Below are positions 12,801 through 24,800 of a DNA stretch of 64,000 nt, one piece after another. The DNA comes from Ligula intestinalis. Its lineage: Eukaryota > Platyhelminthes > Cestoda > Diphyllobothriidea > Diphyllobothriidae. The first letter of the stretch is position 1; each line of letters begins with the position of its first letter. Both the position numbers and the translations under genes were made by a program. The DNA lies in contig JAYGXS010000004.1 of the NCBI GenBank assembly GCA_036362985.1, positions 26,531,705 through 26,595,704 on the forward strand, read 5' to 3'. The notes beneath the pieces were generated by a model, which worked only from the letters and a program-made list of their open reading frames with translations, did no database searches and was not told where the DNA came from.

Positions 12801-15800
12801 TACATTTTAATTGCTCCCATGGGCACGCGTCCTAAATTATGCAGTTATTAACATACTTTTGCACCGGGAATTATCATAAAATAGCCATTTTGTTTAATTT
12901 CCGAATCTAATGCATAAAATTGCAGCAAAAGGCTTTGAAATAACCTTTTGAGGCTACTCTTGAAAATTGATATTTATATTTGAGCAGATATCCATCTGCT
13001 CCTGGTTTGTCGATGCTAAATAATTACGTGCTTGTATACTTCTGACTGCCTATTAGCAACTTGTGGATATACGTAGATATTCTGCAGTAGCTAGTGGATT
13101 TTGGTTTAAATAGTTAAGTTGACTTTCGGAGCGGGCATGTACATTTTTATTTTGAAGGATATGATAAAAGTTCGTGCATCAGTTTCCAGGGAAATTAAAC
13201 TAGGCAGGTTGAAGACTGGAATTGATATAGCAGAGCCCACAGGGAGCGCTTGAGAACCTACCAGTGAGCCCATTTCTCTTGTGCTTATATTATTCAGCAG
13301 TACAATATCATTAAAACGCACGTGTCTGAGCTTTAAGCTATCCTCTGTTCCGTCTCTTTTATGAATAATTTCGTACTGCGATTAAACCACGACGAAGAGT
13401 TACAAGATGTGTGTATAATTTTCAATCATAAAATGTCTGTTGCATTAGGGTTACGTTACTGGCGAGTCTTAATAGAATGTTCAAGGCCAAGTTAAGGTTA
13501 GAGTTGGGTTAAGAATAGCCTCGATAAAGAGACAGTGTGCGTCAGGCTTAAGCGTAAGGTTTAATGTATCCTGCTGCAGCCTCTGTTATAGACTCCAAAC
13601 GTCGTCAAGGAATCCCATTTGACTTCCTGTTTTCTACCTTTTTAGTCGCCGTTATTTTTATATTTCGTATTTTGCGTCTGTGACAGCACCCAGTTGGAGT
13701 AATGCAAACTACTACAGGAAAGGTGGGCATTCTCAGTGCCTTCCACGGATTCCTTTAATAGTCTTGCTAATAAACCAAGGATTTTCCCTTATCTCGTTTT
13801 ACAGGTGTCTGCGCTCTACTTCCCAAAGAATTCATACATTACATTCGATAAAAAATCGCATTCTTACTCTGTTGTCATAGCCACATCTAGTAGTTTCAGG
13901 ATAAAATATGCCTATTTCCGGCGAAATGGATTAGTAGGGCCCCTTTAAATCTCTATACCGCCACTTAACTGCCTAAAATAGTTTGTCGTCAAACATTTTC
14001 TTCTTGGCTAGTGAGCGTAAATTAATGTGTAAGTGTGGTAGAATTGATCACAAATTCAATTAAATAAGAATATGTTTGCTTTAATATGCTTAATAGAATG
14101 AAATTCAATCAGCATAAACTTCTGTTGCGCAGGATACGAAAGCTTATCGAAGGAAATTCGACCTTATGTACGTGGAATTTAACGACAATGGAAGTTGAGC
14201 CTCCTATTGGTGTAAATTAATGAAAAAAATTAAAGTCAGGCTACCGAACATTTAAAAGTAGTTTTGCATTATAAGTCGACGGGTTTTTTGGGGCCTCTAT
14301 AATCAGTCTTGACCTTTTTCCTTTCCCACTTCCCTAGGTGAAAGACACAGTCTTCATGCTATCTCGTAACTTGATTCGTAGCCTAATGGGCAATAAGGAG
14401 GCCTGTTTCGCTCTGTTGCGGCACTACCAACAGTGGGGTGTTGAGGCCTGCCCTCCGCTCAAACATATGGGCAGCCTGCTTGTACAGATGCGTTTCCTGG
14501 TCCGTCAGGCCCTTCTCACAACCACCAAGGAGAAGACAAAGCGGGAAGAGTATCAGAATAAGACGGAACGGCGTATGCGCCGGCAGTTACGCCTCATCGA
14601 AGAGATGACCACGGACCTCTCCAATCAAACGGAAGAACACAACAAGATGGTAAGGAGAGATCAAGAGAGTTAGTACACATATCTTTATTGTTTGATTGTG
14701 TCCTTCCGGAAAGACACTGCCCTACACACCAAAGGACCGCCAACCACGTTGTTGATTGTTAAAGGTAAGAGTTATATAAAACAGCCTATAGAAGATGGAC
14801 ATAAAACTGAGTAAGCGCGTTTCTACGTTGATGGCTGGAGGGGCCAATGCACAGAAAGCTTTTATGTCTTCAGTAAATCAGTGATGAAGCTGCAATTTAG
14901 TAGCAGCATTCTAGGAAAACATCTTTTGCACCAGTTCTTACGTAATATATAGAAGAAAGAACGTTGCGGCCTGCAGATCGGTTTCAGCCAAATAGAAAAT
15001 GTGAATCCTAAAACACTCTAGAGGAACAGGCGACGTAAGGAAGGAGAAAACTGTCTAAGGTTTGCCTTAATTAACCACTTAAAAATTTATCTAATACTTT
15101 TACGTGATATTTGATCCGCAAACTATAACTTTTCCCATTTTACGCCAGTAAGCGTCTACGTGGAAAAGGTAACGATCGGTAGCTTGTAAATACTTAAATG
15201 CGGATATCATGGAATCTAGACATTACATATCAGAAAATTTAAACATGACATGAAGTAGAAACCTAGCTTTACCTTCAGTATGTTTACCTGCCGGACTTGT
15301 TTTCAAAAACAGGACTGTTCTGCAATGGAAAATTGGTTTAAAATGGTTGCGAAGATGCAATAAAACGAAGATACCGAAGGTCGTGAAGCTTAACCTGTAT
15401 TCTTCGCACAAACCTGCAAATCGGAAGGGTAGTTTGAATGAGATTGCGACACCAATTTGCATGTTATAGAAGCTGAAGCTGATTTCAACATTATGTCGGT
15501 CACCCACGCTGATCTTCCATTTAAGTCCGCTAGTTTACTGATATAATTTGTTTTGATTATACCGATTTAATTTCCTTAGACATAAATACTCGAAACTGGG
15601 GAAAATTCAGCGAACCAAAGCTTTTCCAGCTCGCTTTGAATGCCGATATGAAACTTTGAGCTGGAATTCATCACTCCTGTGAAGTGACAGTTTGAATATA
15701 ACATTCGACAAAGGGGCATAAAAATACGTAATAAGATGAGGCCTCTAGCAAAGGGGGTAAATATACACATATCGATTTGTCTTAGTTAAGTTGAAGCTAG

Positions 15801-18800
15801 ATCGATCTCGAGTTCAATTTTCAGACATCTTCTCGAGAAGAACCATCGAATAGATCATAATGAAAAATTTTCAGGTTGTCTACCGGACACCAGTCAAATT
15901 CTCCAAGAGCCTACGCTAACAGGTGCTAGGCACAGCCGAGACCGTGGCAATACGGCTAACAAACCCAGTGCTGTGTTGTAGCAGACGCTCGTACAGGCGC
16001 TTTTTCTTCCATGGCCACCACCGACAACAGGTGGCGATCGAATATCAACCCAGCCCTAGTCATTGCTGTTCAACTCGCGCACGTGGCATTACTTTTTGCT
16101 CAGCGTACCCCATCCATGACCAATAATCACAACCTTCCCTTTTTTACTTTTCCTCCCTCCCACCTTCAGTCCACTGACCTACATGCAGATTTCGCCATGC
16201 GGGCGATTTAAAAACGATCAGTTTTAATCATAGGACATTTAGTTCCCCTGTCCAAGTCTAATTTTTTTCATTATCAATGCTATTGTACAAGCTGGATGTG
16301 CTGATGTGCTGATGGGCTGAAAACTTAGGTTTGCCAAATCAAGATGAACATGGAAATATTTGCAGAAAATACGTAATGCTTTACCAAACTGACAGCAAAG
16401 TTTTAGCTATAGCACCGAACGCGAGTGTTTTACCGTTCTCATAGCACCATATGATGCAGCTGTGAGCGGTTCGGCTCCTTACTTGGTCCTACAACACCCC
16501 CCATGTGCCTTTTGGTATATGGACTCCAGTTTCCATGCTGCCCCTTTTCAATTCCTTAATAATTAATGCGCTAATAACTGTAATGACAGTATGGTGAGGC
16601 ATTACGTATTTGCATACTACTGACTCCCTGTTGGCAGGTTGAGAATTTAACGTTTTTTCGCAGTCCTTAAACATCACTCGACTAATATACTGCATTTGAA
16701 GGCATAGTCAATGATATTTCTGAGTGATTCTCGAGTTTCGGAGATGCAACTTATTAAAGAGATCTATTAGGACCTTGGATCAAGCGCATCTTCAAAACAA
16801 GCAATTTCACTGGATAATTGCCCATCGATTATTTTCCTAACCCTTTGGATGCAAAGTGTTAACCGTATGCGTTGTTTTCTTATTCTTTGGTCTGGAATTT
16901 TCCTCCCCCCCTCATGGTCCATTCCTATTCCAGTGTAGTGCCTTCTTCGCCCCCGCCCCCCACCGCGCATGCATGCATTTCGCGCACTTCCTTAAGGTTG
17001 CAGCCAGGCCGTTCACGCCTTAACCAATCAGAGTGACCGACCCTTTCAGTCGTCTGAGTACGCAAACCAATCAGAAGGGCGTAAGTCACCGGCGCAGGTG
17101 GAAAATGTTGCATCCAATACCCCGTCAGGTGATTTTGCTGGTGCAGTTCGATAGTGGCAGCGGTGACCACGTTCGTCGGTCGGGCGCGTGGAAAAGTGCT
17201 TCTTCGTCTTGGGGAATTCTGACAGGAGACAAGCCGGGGCACGTTAGCATCCATGAAAGCGCATGGCGTAGTACGACTTTTACACCAAGAGACATCTAGC
17301 ATAAGCCAAGGTTCGAGGTTCAGGTAAAAATTCGGTTGATTGTACAAGGAATGCGAAATGCACGGTAAACTGCACCCGTCAGATAATTGGCTAGTCAATG
17401 TAGGCCACGGAGGGCGATGCGGTCTATGCCGCGGAGGGGCCAATAAACCTGCTGATAATGACTAACTGAAAGGAAAGTAAACGCACCTGTTTCAATCTTG
17501 TTTTGACGAAATTGGGAGGAAGATTATTTGGCAAAATAGGTTTACTGAGCGGCTTTCCAGTTTATGCGGTCGAATTATGCTAACACACCTAGGAGATATT
17601 GGCGTTTAAATTGGCGAAAGACCTATCCGGGCATAAATTATTTCGCAGTCAGCATGCAGATTGTTCTGTTAGCATGCTCATTACGATTAGCCGCCAGTCT
17701 TTATGTGGCAATCCGAGGTATGCCGACTACAGCCTCGAATCTCTGGAAGATTTGGGCCAGTTAAACGTCTTATGACCCTCTGACGAAAAATATCATTTTG
17801 TATGCAACTTACTCTCTTCTGAAAGCAGTTAGGCTTTTTGGTGGATTGAAACGCTTGTCAGGAATGCACAAGTGCCACGAGTTTATTCAGTTAGGGAGTA
17901 CTTTTTTGATTGCAATTTGCATTTGCTACTTTTTAACCTCGCGCATATACTACTGGGAGACAAAATGGCAAGGGTCGACGGTGAAACAAAGTTTGTAAGA
18001 GCAAACCGGCTTTGCCGCGCAAAGTCAAGCCACGTCTAAGCGTCAAGCGGCAGGCTTGCATGCCCAGCAGTGGGCTGGGAGTGGTGCTAGATGCAGACGG
18101 GACTGCGCTAGTCTGGGGCTGGCAAACAGTTGATCGAGGGCAAGAACAGTGCGATCTTGCTAGAAGAATGCAGGGGGGGGGGGAAACACGTTCTGCTTTG
18201 CTTAATAGGCTCCGGCAAATTTAGCAGTAGCCGCAACATAAAAGGCTGAGCAGTCTGGATGAAGATATAAATTTTGACCAGCGTGGACAAACCATTTTAC
18301 ACGGAAAGCTGGCTATCTAACGAAAAGCGGTCAGAACGTCCTACAGCGTGCACACGTCCTACGCAACTGCTGAATATTATTGTTTTTACTGTCAACCAAA
18401 ATGAAAACTTTAAAATGGAAAATGGAGAAAAAGGTTGACTCCTAAAAAGATAATATAAGACAACACCATAATTGAATTTCTACTTGATAAATAACGGCAA
18501 TTAACAACAACAATTCTAACTGGGGTGTAAAACGCGGTACTTAGTTACGGAAGACTGTAGTTAAACAGAAACGTGGTGAAAATAGCTGACATAGCATTCA
18601 TCTCTTTGAAGGAGGCCAGGTCATTTTAAATGTCCCGATGGCAACCTCCAGGAATTCAAGAATATGGTGAAAAAAATGAAATTTTTTTCAATAAAATATA
18701 TAATTTTATTGTTCTTGCACATATTTGCTCTAGACAGAAAAACTATTCCTAGTCCGTAGTTACATAATTAGAGATCCGTCATTCAAGAGCATCTTCAATA

Positions 18801-21800
18801 CCATTTAAACAATTCATGCTTTTTGCTGAATTCACTAAAAAGTTGAGAAAAACGCGTTTGGGAAGCTGGAATGGTAGGAGAGACCTTGGAAAGAATTTAC
18901 GCTGTTTTCAAAACGCTCCTCTAACTGTTGGGCAAGAAAAAACGTCACTTTTTTGTAGTCTGTAGAAAGACGGTTTTGTTTGACGTTCCTTAAGTTTTAC
19001 AAACTTCTGCGCTTTGCGCTTCGAAATCTTCAAGCCTTTCAGGGAATAACGTGTTCACCCTCATCGTCGAACTCAGACGGCAACGCAAAATAAATTGTTT
19101 ACATTCAGTGGCGTACAACATAAGGACAATGGAGATGGGGAAGCTATTTTTTGCTTCTTTTGAACTAACCTCAACATTTAAGCAGATTCTAGGAGCCGTG
19201 CCAAATGCTCCTAAAAGATAATAATTTCCTGGCCTGCTTAAATGTTTCACTTAACCCTATTTCTAGTGATGCCCAGGGATTATATTTAGCCCCAGGCATT
19301 TGTCCTAGTGACGTTCCGTTTAACTTGTCCTGATTCGGCAAAATGTTTAAAGAGTATGTAATTCTTAAACAGTGAATAAGTTAAGACCAAACAGACAATG
19401 TGTTGCAGTTAGGCTCTCTGTGAGATTCTTTACTAACTCCCATACATATTTCTTTCTATTTGTTCGAACTTAACAGGATACTGCCTAGTTAACGCTGGTT
19501 GGAAACCCACAAATCCATTGCTAAGTAGAGACGCATTTCTTGATTAACGTTGCACTCTCTGAGCGTTCGCAGCGTAGTCAACTTGTTTATGTGCGGCCCT
19601 GGCATCACATGAAGTATCGTTTTGCACATTAAGGGACTGGCTTGAATCAAATCGGTCGTCCTTGACTATCGATAAACATTAAAGAGGTTACATCTAGTCG
19701 TCCTTTCTGCGATATCCGAGACGAAATAGCTCATTAAGGTGATATGGTGTATAATCGGCAACCGCACTACACTTCTTTTTTATGAGACTTGTTTCATGAG
19801 ACTGCCCCTAAAACCTTTAGGATATCGAAGTGATACGCTAGAAGACTGGAGAATTTCGGAGACTGCTTGGGTTTTAGTGGCCAGTTCGAGAAAGCTTCTC
19901 TTGCGAAGGTCACATGTAGGTAATCCAAATTCAAATTTGAAGCCTTTTATGAAACAAGTCTTATTTTCTTGAGTCACCGCTTCTGCAAATCCAAGAGAAG
20001 ACGTAGGTTATTTTCATATCTTTCCCTCTAAATGTTAATAATTAATTGTAAGAGTTGCAGTTGTCTAGCAGAACGGACACACAAAAAAGTATCACAAATA
20101 TCTTGATTTGTCATCGAAAATATCCAATGACTAGTAATTGGTGTATAAAATGCAATACCCATTCATCATAGAAGCAATAATTATTGCACCAAGCTAAATA
20201 CCGAGAACCTAGAACAAATCGTCTCCCAGACTAATGAGGTTCCAAATGATAATCTCATTTTTCCAGACGATGCGTGCATATTGTGCTTTACGAGTGTTTA
20301 TAAAAACCTAACCTAGAACTTTAGGGCTCAAGCCGTGAAGCCCTTCACTGACTCCAGTATACCAATAGCAAATGGGGTATGTAGAATAAAATTTGATGAA
20401 TAGTCGACTTGCCTTCATTATTGTTATCGAAATTGCCTTCGAATTTCAACAGACGAAAACTGAGGGGCCGCCATCTAAGTGGGTAATGTGTAAAAGTGAT
20501 AAATATTCACAGTCTGTCGATTACGGTAAATAATGTTAGTTTGTTGGAGAGAAAGAAAATTTCACAGGGCAGCAACGGGAAAGAATCGGAGGTAATGGGG
20601 ACGCAGTACACCAAACCAAACAGGTACATCACTTACACCTTACGAGAACATCAGCAATAAACAGCCTATAATTATCTTAGTGTCCCTTGTTGCAACGACT
20701 AAGCGACTACTGCAAGAGTACAGAGGTCAATTCAGTGTAACTGCTTTCACTAGTTCTCACATGACCGCCTTCGTTTTATTCCAATTTATTCTCCACCTGC
20801 TAGTATTTCTCTTCCTCCTCCACTCCAGCCTCGTCCACTTGGCTGTTTTTCCGTCTTCACACCTATCTTTTTTCATCTCCGCTTTTGTACCCACCCCAAC
20901 CGTCATCACCATGACGACGCCGACGCCAAACAGCGCTACTGTAACCAACCGGAAAATATGCAATTGGAAGTAAACTGTTCTAAAGTGTCATTCGAAGATG
21001 TCGTTGACAAAATTATTCAAAAGTGGGATTTAACTAATGTAGACATTTCACCTCAATGTTAGGTGGTAGCGCTTTAGGTAGGATTGTGTCGTGGGGTCGT
21101 CTGGAGAAAGTGTGAAGCACGCCCCGCAGGCATACGAACGAACGATTTTCGGGGAGAGGACGGGCGGAACATACCAGGAAAGAAATTAGAACCCAATTTT
21201 TATGCCCAATGAAAAAAGTTACGATGGCAAGTTGGGTCGCGTACTAAAACCTTGGGAGGAGATACTGAAAGTAGCTTTAATATCATCGCTAACCGCCCGC
21301 CCGACCAACGGCGAACGCGTGCATGTAGAGGGGTGTGCACAAACCTCAGGCGAGGCCACTGAGAGACATTTTCCAGTGGTATCACCAAAACCAACTAGAA
21401 AGAAGCTTAGCAAAGTACAAAGGCAGGGAGATTAGGCAAATCACCCTACTTAAAATTTGTAAGCAAGCGGTGGTTCCCATGGGTAGTTCAAAAGTCTAAT
21501 TTTGCTTAGTTTGCCGATTTAAACAGTTATCGAATGTGCTTGACTTCACAGAACCATTGTGCATTCAAATGCCTTCAGAAAATCCCTGCTAGATCGATGG
21601 ATGGTGCGTAGAAAACCAGAACTGTACAGGTAATTAAACCTACTTGAAAATTTAATTGTTACCAATAGTACATAAGGAGCCAAAAAAGACAGCTAGAGAC
21701 AACCTCAGCGCGCTTGAAAGCAATTGAAATGCCGTTACATTTAAGAGAATTTTGCGTTCACAGAATGGTGTATTAAGGTACTCAATTGTCATATCTCACA

Positions 21801-24800
21801 ACTTCTGGAGTCTTTTAGACAGAAGAACAGCTTTATGGCGAAACGCGGTGGCTCTAAGTGTAAGCTGCCTAGTGTAAATATGCATAAACTATGAGAATAA
21901 GAAGTTCTTTGGGAAATTTTTCAATTTTATTGCGTATATTTTCGACACGGACCCACCGGTCGTTGTCAGACGTACAAAATTGTGTAACAAAAAACTTACA
22001 TATTTAAACGTTGAGAAGATCAATATTCCTCTTACGCCGATTGGTAGGAGCTTTGGTCCGCGCTCGTAGATGTTATGTGCTTTCCGTATTTTGGCTGTCG
22101 TCTGTGATTTAATGCTGCGTATTTAATTAAGCTTTGAGGTAACCGTAGCTAGCGTCCAAATCAATAAACCTTTTGATGCATGCCTCGTCTGAGTGCATTG
22201 CTTCTAGGAATTCGCGGCTTTCTCTAGTTGGGCAACAGCCAACAATCCGTGTGTTCTCCCATGTGAACTTGTGGCCGGTTTCCAGTGTGTGCATGGCCAC
22301 CTTGGATATAGGGTAATGTCTTCTGACCGCAGATTGATGTTGTTGTATGCGGGTTTAGAGGCATTTCCCAGTTAAGCCACCATAAACTGCATCACGACTG
22401 GAACATGGGATCTTGTAGACAACCCCTTTTCTTTTAAGACAGCCAACCCTGTCCTTAGGGTGTTCAAGCTGTGAGTGTAAGCTTGTTGTGGGAAAGTGTG
22501 CCACTTGTATCTGGTGTTTTTTGATTGGTCTTTCGACAAGCTCAGATACATTCTTTATGTATGGGAGGGAACACCAGGTTAGTATTTTCGGTACTTCGCT
22601 GGTCGTGCCAGTTGAAATGCCTCTTTCATTTCTTTGGGATTCTTGTTGTTTAATGCATTGTAGTACAAAATTTCGTCGGTATCCGTTTTTGGAGAATAAT
22701 TGAAAAAAAGTATTTCATTTCTTTCTGGTAAGTTTTTTCATCAGAAAAATGTGTATTGGCTCGGTTAAGGAGGCTGTAGACGAAGCTTCCTTTGTAAGAG
22801 ATAAGGTGGTTGCTCTCAAAGTGTAGGATGACTTCCGAATATGTTTCTTTACGGTAAACAGATGTGTGGAGTGATCCATTACTATTTCGATGTACAAGGA
22901 CATATAGACATGGGAGTTGTCCGTCGACCTCCGTTTCGAATGTGAATTTAATTCCCGGGAATGTGGAATTGAGCGTCTTGTAGATGAGGTCTTTATAATT
23001 TTTATTGATGATGACAAAAGGTGTCATCTACATAGTGCAGCCAGAAGTTTTGTTTTACCATAGGGAGGACTTTGGATTCTAACTTCTGCATAGCAGCTTT
23101 GGCTAGAAAGCCGAATATAGGTGAACTCATGGAAGCTCCTTGTTGTTGTTGAAAGCGTTGATCGGAGACTGAAAAGTTGGTTTCAAGGTAAAGGTCTGGT
23201 AATTGAATTAAGGCCTCTGCAGGTACATCAGTGGTATAGGTTTGCAGTAGATTTTCAGTGCAGCACCTCGCTAAATCCAGAGGAATCGAAGTGAAGAGTG
23301 AGACCACATCGAATGAAAACATGATTTCGTCAGATGAGACTTTGATTCATTTTAGTTTGTCCAGAAACCCTATTGAATTGCTAATTGAGTACTCAGAGTG
23401 TTTTGTGAGTGGGTGAAGTTGGCGAAAGAGCCACTTAGAGACTTTGTATTTAGGTGCAATGATTGAAGAAACTATCGGTCGCATCTTTGGGAGTCCATAT
23501 ATTTAAGCAATAGTGAGTTTATCTTGTTTTAAGGATTTGGCGAGAATATTTGAGATTAACTTCTTTCCTGTTAAATGTTTTAGTGTTTTGTCAATGCAAG
23601 AATTTTGTGATTTTGTTGGGTCGCTTGGCAGAAGTTTGTATGATGATTCGTCTTTTAGGAGTGAAGTCATTTTATTTCTACAGTCAACTTTGTTGAGAAT
23701 GGTAGAAACACCTATTTTGTCAGCAGGTAAAATAATAATGTCTTTGTCTTTTTTAAGTGCGTTTAGAACCTTCTTTCTTTCGTACGATAATGTTGAATGG
23801 TTACGTCGGTTCTTCAAGGTATGTACAAAGCTGTTACGAATTTTTAATAGTTCTTTTTCTGTCAGATTAAATGATGCTCTGATTGATTCTAGGCTGGCAA
23901 GGAAGTCAAGGTAATTGGAATCCGTTGGATTGTACTTCATGCCTTTGCTCAATACTGTTTTTTCAGAATTCGTTAAAACTTTGAGGGCTAGGTTTACAAC
24001 TTTGTTTTGGGGTGTAGATTGATTGTGATTTTTATGAGAAATCCTCATCCACTTTTATTCTCAGGTGTTTCTCTTTTTCAGGCATTCTAATTCAGGGACA
24101 TGGGTGATGTTCTGTTGTAGACTTTCGAATATGTGTAAAGGAGGGAGGTCATGACAAAATTGCATGTTCTGTTGCTTGCGTTCTGTGAATTTACATAGTC
24201 GGTAATGTGCGTCGCATATGAATGCTCTGATCATTTCCTGGCCGTAACGGATAGCAGCTCGGAAGCCCTGAGTTGACTTTATAGCAGACTAAACTTGCAC
24301 AGTCTTTGGTACAATCCTGTTGCTCCGACATCGGTGTATAAATGATAATTGTTCTCGCGTGTGACTTTCGGGGATTGCACATTTTTCCCATTGTCGGGCA
24401 TAAAGTAAGACACTTCGGTCGAAATTCATGCCTTAGTATCGAAATATTTGCATCGCAAGATATTTATTTTGAGAATAAGAATTTTTTTAGAATTTTTTTA
24501 ATTTTATTGCGTAAATTTTCGACACGGACACACGGAGAACACACGGATTGTTGGCTGTTGCCCAACTAGAAAAGGCCGTGAATTCCTAGAAGCAATGCAC
24601 TCAGACGAGGCATGCATCAAAAGGTTTATTGATTTGGACGCTAGCTACGGTTAACTCAAAGCTTAATTAAATACGCAGCATTAAATCACAGACGACAGCC
24701 AAAATACGGAAAGCACATAAAATCTACGAGCACGGACCAAAGCCCCTACCAATCGGCGTAAGAGGAATATTGATTTTCTCAACGTTTAAATATTTAAGTT

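Larger units (their letters stand above)
4090..14337 (+). other. Intron 2 of DRC10 (10.2 kb)
   Basis: Bounded by GTAAGT and TCCCTAG. From 4.1 to 9.0 kb I see only AT-rich non-coding sequence with a small GC-rich patch at 5.58-5.85 kb. From 9.0 to 12.8 kb it carries the repeat complex listed separately. From 12.8 to 14.3 kb nothing is recognisable. Confidence 0.8.

Noticed and set aside
23513..23914. 133-codon plus-strand frame
   Set aside because: Antisense shadow of the Penelope reverse transcriptase N-terminal region.
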